A DNA stretch of 9,975 nucleotides. Origin: Bradyrhizobiaceae bacterium. Its GTDB lineage: Bacteria > Pseudomonadota > Alphaproteobacteria > Rhizobiales > Hyphomicrobiaceae. The stretch covers positions 1 through 9,975 of the forward strand of contig CANJPN010000197.1 of assembly GCA_947475855.1 (NCBI GenBank), written 5' to 3'. Below the pieces are notes generated by a model. The model saw nothing but the letters and a program-made list of their open reading frames with translations, was not told the DNA's origin and made no database searches. The translations under genes and the position numbers were made by a program. Numbering within the stretch: the first letter of the stretch is position 1; each line of letters starts with the position of its first letter. Positions 1 through 6,102 of the stretch are shown piece after piece.

Positions 1-56
1 AGCCTCGTCGCCCGACCACCGCGAACGATGCGCATGCTGGTCGACGAGACGAAGCG

Positions 57-1391
57 GTGTCGGTGGTATGGGTCAGTTCAGAGGACGGCCTGAGGCAAGG
101 GGATAGGTATGTATCTTGCGTGTCGCTTATGCTCATGGTCGGTGGCGCAATCGACGTTGCCCGAGTTTACTCGGCCAAAAGCAAGGTGCAAACGGTTCTC
201 GATTCCGCTGCTTTGGCGGGTGGCCGTGCGGTGCAGCTTTCTGCGTCGCACGATCCGACAGCCGGCATTAACGCCGCCACGACCTATTTCCAGGAAATGC
301 GTCCGCGAGACATCGGCGGCGACGCGCCCGCTTTCGCGCTCGTGACGAACTCTACGGTGCTCAGGGGCACGATCAGCCTGGCGGTGGCGACCCCATTCCT
401 GAAACTCGTCGGCTTCCCGCAAATGCAGGCCACACTGGTTACAGAAGCTGAAATCGCGTCGGGCGGCGAAGGTGGCAGCAATCTCGAGATCTCCTTGATG
501 CTGGACACCACGGGATCGATGAGTGGTCAGAAGATCGAGGATCTGAAAGCCGCAGCCAAGGATCTCGTCGATATCGTCGTCTGGGACGACCAATCGGCTG
601 CATCTTCGAGGGTGGCGCTCGCCCCGTTCGCCCCGCGCGTCAATGTCGGGACCTTCATGACGGATGTCTCGGGCATGGGTGCGACCTGGAGTGGCAAGAC
701 GCTCAAGAGCTGCGTGACAGAGCGCACCGGTGCACATGCGCTGACGGACGAAGCGCCGGGGGCCAACGCGTGGCTCAACGCCTACGATGGCACCCGCAAC
801 TCCAACAACAGCAACTACAGCGGCTCGGGCTCATGCACGAGTCCGTCGGAGCAGATCGTACCCCTGACAACCGACAAAGCGCTGCTCAAAGACCGGATCG
901 ACGCCTTCACCGCGGACGGCACGACGGCCGGCGCGCTCGGTACGGCATGGGCCTGGTATCTCATCTCGCCGAAATGGAGTTCGATCTGGCCGACCGACAG
1001 CAAGGCAGGTAGCTATAGCGATCTCACTACATTGGGCCCGAAAGGCATCCCGAAGCTGCAGAAGATCGCCGTGCTGATGACGGACGGCATCTATAACACC
1101 ACGGGCGGCAGCAGCTACGGGGACACCTCGAGCCAGGCGACGACGATCTCCAATACCGCGGTCAGCTTGTGCACCGCCATGAAGGCAGCCGGCGTCAAGG
1201 TCTATACGGTCGGCTTCCAGCTCGGCGGCAGCCAGCTCGCCATCGACACCTTGCGCAATTGTGCTTCGACAGCGCCGGAAGATCCGCAGGGAACGTCGAG
1301 CTACTTCTTCAATGCCGCCTCGGGCGACGAATTGAAGGCCGCATTCCGGCAGATCGCATTGCAGCTCACGACGCTCCGGCTGAGGTCCTGA
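57..1391 (+). CDS. TadG-like von Willebrand factor A (VWA) domain protein, N-terminus uncertain
   Basis: The 444-residue product resembles TadG/TadE-like proteins of the Tad (Flp) pilus system. In these, an N-terminal membrane anchor carries a large extracytoplasmic VWA domain. Seen here: a hydrophobic stretch near residues 20-33 running into GGAIDVARVYSAKSKVQ, then LDSAALAG (48-55), typical of TadG-like N-termini. A metal-ion adhesion motif follows in DTTGSMS (150-156), with a matching threonine region near 289-290 (TTAGALGTAWAW) and MTDG (341-344). Four cysteines (219, 260, 372, 402) could form disulfides outside the cytoplasm. The GTG at 57 is only the first possible start. The frame stays open to the window edge and no ribosome site is visible, so the gene may begin further left. 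The hydrophobic anchor is short and lacks the usual leading Arg-rich segment, which may indicate compensating indels near 90-122. No other tad genes are in the window. The VWA assignment is firm; a pilus role is inference. Confidence 0.8.
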   Translation: MSVVWVSSEDGLRQGDRYVSCVSLMLMVGGAIDVARVYSAKSKVQTVLDSAALAGGRAVQLSASHDPTAGINAATTYFQEMRPRDIGGDAPAFALVTNSTVLRGTISLAVATPFLKLVGFPQMQATLVTEAEIASGGEGGSNLEISLMLDTTGSMSGQKIEDLKAAAKDLVDIVVWDDQSAASSRVALAPFAPRVNVGTFMTDVSGMGATWSGKTLKSCVTERTGAHALTDEAPGANAWLNAYDGTRNSNNSNYSGSGSCTSPSEQIVPLTTDKALLKDRIDAFTADGTTAGALGTAWAWYLISPKWSSIWPTDSKAGSYSDLTTLGPKGIPKLQKIAVLMTDGIYNTTGGSSYGDTSSQATTISNTAVSLCTAMKAAGVKVYTVGFQLGGSQLAIDTLRNCASTAPEDPQGTSSYFFNAASGDELKAAFRQIALQLTTLRLRS

Positions 1392-1579
1392 CGAGTGATC
1401 GGCGAGGCGGCGCTTGCCCCTTGCTCACCTGTTGAAGCGACCGCAACTTTATACCCTTAAGCGAAAGTTCTGGCCCGCTGTGCGGCTCCGAACTTTCGAG
1501 ACGGCGCTCGGGCCAGGCCGCGTCCGCGACCTCGTCCGAGCTGTGAGTGCACTTGAGTCTGTTCTTCAGCTCGGCGGAA
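1392..1579. other. Convergent intergenic region with a 9-bp inverted repeat
   Basis: This is the space between the converging TadG-like gene and ruvB. It holds perfect 9-nt arms CGAAAGTTC (1462-1470) and GAACTTTCG (1490-1498). An alternative pairing is TGGCCCG (1471-1477) with CGGGCCA (1509-1515). The position suits a transcription end shared by both genes, but neither strand has a T-run directly after a stem. A Rho-independent terminator therefore cannot be called. No gene is visible here. Confidence 0.45.
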
Positions 1580-2629
1580 TTACTCCCCCTCGTCGCCGCC
1601 GAACAGCTCGGGCTGCGAGATGGCATTGCGCGACGGGCCGGACATGCCGAGGTGCCGATACGCCTTCATGGTGGCGACGCGCCCACGCGGCGTGCGGCCG
1701 ATGAAGCCCTGCTGCAGCAGATATGGCTCGACGATCTCCTCGAGCGCGTCGCGCGGCTCCGACAGTGCTGCGGCCAGTGTTTCGATACCGACAGGGCCGC
1801 CGTCGTAGTTCTTCAAGACGCAGTTGAGGTAGCGATGATCGAGCGTGTCGAGGCCCTCGTTGTCGACCTCCAGAGCGGTCAGCGCTTTGTCGGCTGACTT
1901 GGCATCGATCGCATGCGACCCATCGACGGATGCGAAATCCCTCACACGTCGCAAGAGGCGACCGGCGATCCGCGGCGTCCCTCGTGACCGGCGTGCGATC
2001 TCGCGGGCACCGTCGGGCGTCATCTCGACCTTCAAGACACGCGCGCCGCGCTCGACAACGAGTTGCAGCTCCTCGATCGTATAGAAATTGAGGCGAATCG
2101 GAATGCCGAAGCGGTCGCGCAGCGGCGTCGTCAGGAGGCCTGCTCGCGTCGTCGCGCCCACCAGTGTGAACTTGGCGAGATCGATGCGCACGGATCGCGC
2201 GGCGGGACCTTCGCCGATGATAAGATCGAGCTGGAAGTCCTCCATCGCCGGATAGAGGATTTCCTCCACCGCCGGATTGAGACGATGGATCTCGTCGATG
2301 AACAGTACGTCGCGCTCTTCTAGGTTCGTCAGAAGGGCCGCGAGATCGCCGGCCTTCGAGATCACGGGACCGGACGTGGCACGAAAGCCGACGCCGAGCT
2401 CCTTCGCCATGATCTGGGACAGCGTCGTCTTGCCCAGCCCTGGCGGGCCGACGAACAGCACGTGATCGAGCGCCTCGCCCCGCGCCTTCGCCGCCTGCAC
2501 GAACACGCGCAGGTTCGCACGGGCCTGTTCCTGGCCTATGAATTCGGTCAGCGATTGCGGGCGGATCGTCGCCTCGAAGGCGTCCTGCTCGCGCTTTGCG
2601 CCGGTTATGATCCTGTCTTCGTCGGCCAT
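1580..2629 (-). CDS. ruvB: Holliday junction branch-migration helicase RuvB
   Basis: RuvB is the hexameric AAA+ ATPase motor that drives branch migration at Holliday junctions with RuvA, so that RuvC can resolve them. The 349-residue length is normal for the family. Visible motifs: Walker A GPPGLGKTT (61-69), Walker B LFIDEIH (109-115), the sensor-1 region GATTRAG (158-164), the arginine-finger region PLRDRFG (169-175), and sensor-2 GTPRIAGRLLRRVRD (217-231). The C-terminal winged helix includes GGPVGIETLAAALSE (277-291) and RTPRGR (312-317). The N-terminus MADEDRII and RPQSLTEFIGQ fit the family, so the ATG at 2629 is preferred although its ribosome site is weak. The upstream neighbour on this strand is a NUDIX gene 85 bp away, not ruvA. 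In many alphaproteobacteria ruvC, ruvA and ruvB form one operon, so this ruvB appears detached. All key residues I checked are present. Confidence 0.97.
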   Translation of the reverse strand: MADEDRIITGAKREQDAFEATIRPQSLTEFIGQEQARANLRVFVQAAKARGEALDHVLFVGPPGLGKTTLSQIMAKELGVGFRATSGPVISKAGDLAALLTNLEERDVLFIDEIHRLNPAVEEILYPAMEDFQLDLIIGEGPAARSVRIDLAKFTLVGATTRAGLLTTPLRDRFGIPIRLNFYTIEELQLVVERGARVLKVEMTPDGAREIARRSRGTPRIAGRLLRRVRDFASVDGSHAIDAKSADKALTALEVDNEGLDTLDHRYLNCVLKNYDGGPVGIETLAAALSEPRDALEEIVEPYLLQQGFIGRTPRGRVATMKAYRHLGMSGPSRNAISQPELFGGDEGE

Positions 2630-2689
2630 CTATTCGGGTTCTGGCGAATCGAATTCTGGTTGTGTCTGCCACGGTGTGCAGGAGGCCGA

Positions 2690-2705
2690 GAGGTTTGGCA
2701 ACCTC
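2690..2705 (-). other. Small hairpin between the NUDIX gene and ruvB
   Basis: GAGGTT (2690-2695) and AACCTC (2700-2705) pair around the 4-nt loop TGGC. The hairpin starts 9 nt after the NUDIX stop, on the strand of both genes. No T-run follows in the direction of transcription, so this is at most an attenuating or RNA-processing hairpin within a possible two-gene transcript. Confidence 0.35.
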
Positions 2706-2714
2706 GGTTCGGCG

Positions 2715-3461
2715 TCAAGAATCGGCGAACAGCCACTCAAGCAACAGGCCGGCATAGGGATGCACGCCGGCCTGGCGCACTTCAGCAACCGATCGCACGA
2801 TCACCGCGTCGACGAGCTCGGATTGGGGGTCGGCTGCGATGTGCTCCATGATGCGCTCGCGCAGGGCATCGGCTGGTAGCGGCGATCTGAGCTCCAGTGC
2901 GAACGACAACAGCGCGTTCCACTGCGTGAGCAGAAAGCCTGGCACCTTGTGGAAAGCGGATGGCGACTGCCCGGTTTCCTCGATGAGTTCGCGCAGGATG
3001 CTCGCGGCGATGTCGATCGTTCCGGCCGGCGTCACGTCGCGCGCGTCGATGAAGCCGCCGGGAAGATAGGCGAGTCCCTCGTTGATGTTGCCCGCGCGCT
3101 GGCGGCCGAGGATGACGTGGCCTTCGGCCGAACGGATCAGTGCAGAGCCGAATGCGTCCCGCACGCCGGCCACAGGGAAGCCCGCGTCGCGCCAATGCAG
3201 GTAGCTCTTGAAATCAGTGGCCAGCAGCTCACCTTCAAAGCCGTGCTGGTCGCAGCGGCCCCCGGCCAGCAGATGCACTGCGCCGTTGAACATTTGCGGC
3301 CGCTCGGCGAGGCGCGTCTGCCAGTGCCGCTCGATTTCGGCGGCATTTTCGGTGGCATACTTCCAGCGCTGCGGCGTGACCATCAGCGCGCAAGCAGCCA
3401 CTCTGCCGAGGCCGTTACCGTGCTGAATACCTTCGATATTGGCGAGGCTGCTGATCGACAT
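2715..3461 (-). CDS. NUDIX hydrolase with an insertion in the Nudix box
   Basis: NUDIX hydrolases cleave nucleoside diphosphates linked to another moiety, using Mg2+ held by the Nudix-box glutamates. The helix half of the box is intact: RELIEETG (157-164). The loop half is GGFIDARDVTPAG (135-147). It is about seven residues longer than the canonical G-x5-E-x7-REUxEExGU spacing and has Asp where Glu is expected. The N-terminal part contains ERHWQTRLAERPQMFNGAVHLL (44-65). A W...R...LFNG-like segment is also known from NUDT22-type and related long NUDIX proteins, which makes a nucleotide-sugar substrate conceivable but unproven. The length, 248 residues, exceeds that of a bare MutT-like domain (about 130-150). 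The ATG at 3461 is the first in frame; its ribosome site is weak. The gene lies upstream of ruvB on the same strand and could share a transcript with it. Family assignment is firm; substrate unknown. Confidence 0.88.
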   Translation of the reverse strand: MSISSLANIEGIQHGNGLGRVAACALMVTPQRWKYATENAAEIERHWQTRLAERPQMFNGAVHLLAGGRCDQHGFEGELLATDFKSYLHWRDAGFPVAGVRDAFGSALIRSAEGHVILGRQRAGNINEGLAYLPGGFIDARDVTPAGTIDIAASILRELIEETGQSPSAFHKVPGFLLTQWNALLSFALELRSPLPADALRERIMEHIAADPQSELVDAVIVRSVAEVRQAGVHPYAGLLLEWLFADS

Positions 3462-3540
3462 CGATATACTCGTGCCTTGAATATTTCACTGTTCGGACCG
3501 AGAGTTGATTTAAAAAAGAGAAATTGGGCGAATTAGCCTT
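3462..3540 (-). promoter_or_regulatory. AT-rich probable promoter region of the NUDIX gene
   Basis: This stretch upstream of the NUDIX start is far richer in A and T than its surroundings, with a run of six T on the minus strand near 3511-3516 and ATATTC-like sequence closer to the gene. A promoter serving the NUDIX gene, and perhaps ruvB, is expected here. I cannot fix -35 and -10 boxes with proper spacing. The T-run could alternatively end a transcript coming from the structured region to its right. Confidence 0.35.
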
Positions 3541-3768
3541 GCCTGTGCCCTTTTGTACACACAATTTCGGTGCGATATGCTCTCACCAAAGCGGCGGCGA
3601 TCGAACCAACGGCACGGGCAAAAGACCCACCGGCACTAGGTTCGACCACCGGCCCTTGGACGAGCGGCCCTCGACACCGTGCGCCCCAACCCCGAGCGCA
3701 CTTGCTGCCGCCACCATACGAGATCCAAGGCGCGTCACGCGACACAGTTTGTCATGCGCGCGCGGTCA

Positions 3769-3810
3769 AACCAATCCCGCGAAAGCGGGTATCGGCTACC
3801 GGACTTGGTT
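3769..3810 (+). other. Hairpin with a GAAA tetraloop within the structured region
   Basis: CCCGC (3776-3780) pairs with GCGGG (3785-3789) around GAAA. An outer stem AACCAA (3769-3774) with TTGGTT (3805-3810) is perfect, with an asymmetric internal loop at 3790-3804. A competing pair GGTA/TACC (3788-3791 with 3797-3800) also exists. The GAAA loop is of the GNRA class on the plus strand only. Confidence 0.5.
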
Positions 3811-3837
3811 GGTCCCCGCCCTCCAAGTACCGGTGTA

Positions 3838-3886
3838 GCGGGACTGTCGGACTGGCATCGCGAGATGTCTGCCCCGGCAGTCCCGC
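3838..3886 (+). other. Long hairpin with a GCGA tetraloop within the structured region
   Basis: The lower stem pairs 3838-3850 with 3874-3886: 13 base pairs, 12 Watson-Crick and one T-G wobble, including perfect 9-nt arms GCGGGACTG and CAGTCCCGC. The upper stem pairs 3854-3859 with 3864-3869 (six pairs, one wobble) around GCGA at 3860-3863, a GNRA loop on the plus strand. This is the strongest single fold in the window's noncoding DNA. Confidence 0.6.
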
Positions 3887-3888
3887 AA

Positions 3889-3954
3889 CCGGACGGCTCG
3901 TGCCGCCACACCGCCACACACCTCCCTCCCCGAGTGTCGGTGCGGGCCGTCCGG
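3889..3954 (+). other. Hairpin with a C/T-rich apical loop within the structured region
   Basis: CCGGACGGC (3889-3897) pairs perfectly with GCCGTCCGG (3946-3954). An inner stem CACCG (3909-3913) pairs with CGGTG (3938-3942), and ACAC (3916-3919) with GTGT (3934-3937). The 14-nt loop 3920-3933 contains CCTCCCTCCCC. On the plus strand this is a C/U-rich, anti-Shine-Dalgarno-like loop of the kind seen in several alphaproteobacterial small RNAs. Confidence 0.5.
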
Positions 3955-4017
3955 ATGATTAGTCTCGAGCCGGGAGTGCGATGTTCGCCGCATCATCCTG
4001 GCGACGGGCCGCACAGT

Positions 4018-4986
4018 TCATCCAGAGGTCGAGATGAACTGCTCGCGCCAGTGTGCGGGGGACAGCGAGAACTCACGCTTGAACGCGCGGCTGAAGGCTT
4101 CTTCGGAGTCGTAACCGACGGCGTTCGCGATCTGGCTCACCGATTTTTTCGTCTCGCGCAAGTGCAGCTTGGCGGTCTGCAGACGCCAATGCGTGAGATA
4201 GCGGATCGGCGGCATTCCCACCTTCGTGGCGAAGCGCTCTGTGAAAGCGCTGCGCGACAGCGCAACTCTCTCAGCCAGCATCTCGGTGGTCCAGGGGCCG
4301 CCGATGTCGTGGTGGATCAGCGCCAGCGCGCGGCCGACATAAGGGTCGCTCAGGCCGGCGAGCCAGCCGGTTTCGCCTTCGTGGAGTGTCGACGCGTACT
4401 GCCGCACGGCCTCGACCAGCAGCACTTCCGACAACCGCGACATCACGCTCGACGATGCGAGCCGGCCTTCCGCGAGTTCACCCGCCGCGAAACGCACCGA
4501 CGCTTCGACCCAATCGCGTGACGTGCCCTGTCTCAGATCGAGCTTCAGCGCCTTCGGCAGCGTCGACAGCAGCGGATTTCCGGCCTGCTCACTGCCGAGA
4601 AAGCCGCACACCAAATGCGCGGGCTCGCCGCCGCCGCCGTACACGACACGTGCCAGGCCGCCGTCTGGCGAAGGCTGCACCAGGCTGCGCCCGTCGACCG
4701 GCTTCAATCCGACCGCGCTCGATAACATGTGCAGATCGTTGCGCGGCATCAGAACGATTTCGCCGGCTGCGACCTCGAGCGGCCGATCATCACCAACCGT
4801 CAGAAGGCAGCGGCCCGTCAGCAGAACATGAAATGAAATGATCTGCGCTGGCTTCGCCAGGAACGCAGTGACGTCGCCGGCCGTGACCTCCGAGATCACG
4901 CTCCACGGCGCGCTCATGCGCACATCGAGAAACACGCCGCCGGTGAGACGGACCGAACGCAGTACTTCCGAAAGCGGATCCATCAT
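4018..4986 (-). CDS. AraC-family transcriptional regulator with N-terminal cupin sensor domain
   Basis: This is a 322-residue DNA-binding regulator. The N-terminal half looks like the cupin type of AraC sensor domain: PLSEVLRSVRLTGGVF (4-19), then GRCLLTVGDDRPLEVAAGEIVLMPRNDLH (58-86), a typical small-ligand barrel. The C-terminal half is the double helix-turn-helix DNA-binding domain. Its first helix pair is near 234-255 (TEMLAERVALSRSAFTERF) and the second near 283-305 (VSQIANAVGYDSEEAFSRAF), ending in the family-typical FSLSPAHWR. Two ATG codons lie in tandem. The first (4986) is supported by AGGAG at 4999-4995, 8 nt upstream on the minus strand. The gene is divergent from the methyltransferase gene at 5188, so local control of that gene, with autoregulation, is the likely job. 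The inducing ligand cannot be read from sequence. Confidence 0.93.
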   Translation of the reverse strand: MMDPLSEVLRSVRLTGGVFLDVRMSAPWSVISEVTAGDVTAFLAKPAQIISFHVLLTGRCLLTVGDDRPLEVAAGEIVLMPRNDLHMLSSAVGLKPVDGRSLVQPSPDGGLARVVYGGGGEPAHLVCGFLGSEQAGNPLLSTLPKALKLDLRQGTSRDWVEASVRFAAGELAEGRLASSSVMSRLSEVLLVEAVRQYASTLHEGETGWLAGLSDPYVGRALALIHHDIGGPWTTEMLAERVALSRSAFTERFATKVGMPPIRYLTHWRLQTAKLHLRETKKSVSQIANAVGYDSEEAFSRAFKREFSLSPAHWREQFISTSG

Positions 4987-5187
4987 CGCGGCTACTCCTG
5001 CGATCTGGACGATCGATCATGCGATCAGGTGGCCCGATCATTCGCATGGCGATCCGTCCCCTCTATCTACAAGGCCACGAGAGCGGCCACCAGTGGTTGC
5101 TCGCTACGACCAAAGCGCCGGACCGAATGTTCCCTCCGGAACACCCGTCGCTTCCTTCTTCGTCCATCAGCAAGAGAGGATCGTCCC
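4987..5187. promoter_or_regulatory. Shared divergent control region between araC-type regulator and methyltransferase
   Basis: This 201-bp spacer must hold promoters for both divergent genes. Three direct copies of CGATCA occur at 5014-5019, 5022-5027 and 5035-5040, within a GATC-rich patch near the regulator gene. An inverted pair ATGCGA (5019-5024) and TCGCAT (5042-5047) brackets two of them. A second inverted repeat, TGTTCC (5128-5133) and GGAACA (5138-5143) with a 4-nt spacer, lies 45 nt before the methyltransferase start. AraC proteins bind tandem direct half-sites, so the CGATCA series is the best operator candidate. The methyltransferase ribosome site AGAGAGGA is at 5173-5180. Core promoter boxes were not resolved. 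Confidence 0.45.
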
Positions 5188-6000
5188 ATGATGACCACAA
5201 CGGCTTCGCCGGACTTCGCCGCCATCAAGCAACGCCAGCAGGCGACCTGGGCCGCGGGCGACTACGCCGTCATCGGCACAACGCTGCAGATCGTCGGCGA
5301 ACGCTTGTGCGAAGCGATCGACCTCAAAGCCGGCGAGCGTGTGATCGACGTCGCAGCCGGCAACGGCAACGCCACGCTCGCCGCCGCACGCCGCTTCGCG
5401 GACGTGACATCGACGGACTATGTCGGCGCGCTGCTCGACGCGGCGAAGGAGCGCGCTGCCGCGGAGCGCGTCACCGTCACCTTCAAGGAGGCCGATGCCG
5501 AAGACCTGCCGTTCGCCGACGGCCGGTACGACGCGGCGGTGTCGACGTTCGGGGTGATGTTCACGCCCAACCAGGAGAAGGCGGCGAGTGAGCTGTCGCG
5601 CGTGGTGCGACGGGGCGGCCGCATCGGGCTCGCCAACTGGACACCGGACGGGTTCATCGGCCAGCTTTTCAAGACGCTGGGCCGTCATGTGGCCCCGCCG
5701 GCCGGCGTGAAATCACCTGCACTGTGGGGAACGGAGGCGCGTCTGGCGGAATTGTTCCCGGGCCACCGCATCGAAGCGAATGTGCAGATCTTCAATTTCC
5801 GGTACAGCTCGCCGCGACATTGGCTCGACGTGTTCAAAACCTATTACGGACCTGTGAACAAGGGCTTCGCGACCCTGGACCCCATGGGCCAGACCAAGCT
5901 CGAAGCCGATATTCTCGAGCTCCTGGAACATGCGAACCGCGGCAATGGCACCCTGGTCGTGCCCAGCACTTATCTCGAAGCGGTCGTGACGAAGTCTTGA
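5188..6000 (+). CDS. Class I SAM-dependent methyltransferase
   Basis: This 270-residue protein is probably a soluble small-molecule methyltransferase of the Methyltransf_11/25 type. The SAM-binding motif I is VIDVAAGNGNATLAAA (52-67), followed by an acidic residue in STDYVG (75-80). Motif II/III is EADAEDLPFADGRYDAAVSTFGVMF (101-125), then a hydrophobic strand RGGRIGLANW (142-151). The C-terminal part (after about 160) is less conserved and presumably binds the acceptor; its identity is unknown. The frame is open upstream to 5029, but the ATG at 5188 has the ribosome site AGAGAGGA 7 nt away, gives a normal N-terminus (MMTTTASPDFAAIKQRQQATW), and leaves room for the control region. The gene is divergent from the AraC-family regulator, a probable controller. 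It is 102 bp upstream of xseA on the same strand, but with a separate promoter-like element between them. Confidence 0.92.
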   Translation: MMTTTASPDFAAIKQRQQATWAAGDYAVIGTTLQIVGERLCEAIDLKAGERVIDVAAGNGNATLAAARRFADVTSTDYVGALLDAAKERAAAERVTVTFKEADAEDLPFADGRYDAAVSTFGVMFTPNQEKAASELSRVVRRGGRIGLANWTPDGFIGQLFKTLGRHVAPPAGVKSPALWGTEARLAELFPGHRIEANVQIFNFRYSSPRHWLDVFKTYYGPVNKGFATLDPMGQTKLEADILELLEHANRGNGTLVVPSTYLEAVVTKS

Positions 6001-6039
6001 CGGCCGCGCTATCCACGGCTTCGTGAGCTATCGCCTGCC

Positions 6040-6080
6040 TTGCTTCAGCCCCTGTGTTGTATAACTCGGGGCTGAAGCAA
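6040..6080 (+). promoter_or_regulatory. 13-bp perfect inverted repeat around a -10-like box upstream of xseA
   Basis: Arms TTGCTTCAGCCCC (6040-6052) and GGGGCTGAAGCAA (6068-6080) are perfectly complementary across a 15-nt centre (6053-6067). The centre contains TATAAC (6060-6065), a good -10 candidate preceded by TTG. A TTGCTT at 6040-6045 resembles a -35 box but is only 14 nt away, so spacing is poor. The repeat ends 22 nt before the xseA start and begins 39 nt after the methyltransferase stop. It may be an operator over the xseA promoter, or a hairpin ending the methyltransferase transcript. The lack of a T-run argues against a simple intrinsic terminator. Confidence 0.5.
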
Positions 6081-6102
6081 CAGCAGTGGATTCGAAAAAG
6101 CC

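Larger units (their letters stand above)
3593..3998 (+). ncRNA. Candidate structured noncoding RNA region, unidentified
   Basis: This gene-free stretch holds many inverted repeats that could fold into an RNA of roughly 360-400 nt. Pairings read by eye: GGCGGC (3593-3598) with GCCGCC (3707-3712), TCGAACC (3601-3607) with GGTTCGA (3639-3645), GTGCGC (3679-3684) with GCGCAC (3696-3701), and the three larger hairpins listed separately. An outer pairing GGATGAT (3953-3959) with ATCATCC (3992-3998) is also possible. Two apical loops read GAAA and GCGA on the plus strand, which are GNRA tetraloops; on the minus strand they are not. That favours plus-strand transcription. I checked by eye for RNase P RNA, tmRNA (including its tag), SRP RNA and rRNA signatures and found none. 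The open frames across it encode Pro/Arg-rich, unconvincing proteins. No clear promoter or T-run terminator bounds it. GC-rich DNA gives short chance stems, so only the long ones carry weight. Confidence 0.4.

Noticed and set aside
1432..1455. TTGAAG and TATACC as a promoter in the convergent spacer
   Set aside because: The spacing is only 12 nt, and no plus-strand gene starts downstream of it.
1566..2672. 368-codon minus-strand frame overlapping ruvB in another phase
   Set aside because: It is an Arg-rich shadow; RuvB motifs are all in the 1580-2629 frame.
3636..3652. GGTTCGACC, resembling a tRNA or tmRNA T-loop
   Set aside because: The flanking bases do not form a 5-bp T-stem around a 7-nt loop, and there is no acceptor stem, anticodon arm or tmRNA tag nearby.
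3570..3962. 130-codon plus-strand open frame in the gene-free region
   Set aside because: Its Pro/Ala/Arg-rich, low-information translation has no ribosome site, and the DNA is better explained by inverted repeats.
3679..4521. 280-codon plus-strand open frame across the gene-free region and the AraC gene
   Set aside because: Half of it is the antisense shadow of the AraC gene. The translation is rich in Arg, Pro and His with no domain pattern and no ribosome site.
5029..5187. N-terminal extension of the methyltransferase from an upstream ATG at 5029
   Set aside because: The extra 53 residues are basic and unlike the family, there is no ribosome site, and the stretch is needed as the divergent promoter region. 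The ATG at 5188 has AGAGAGGA well placed.
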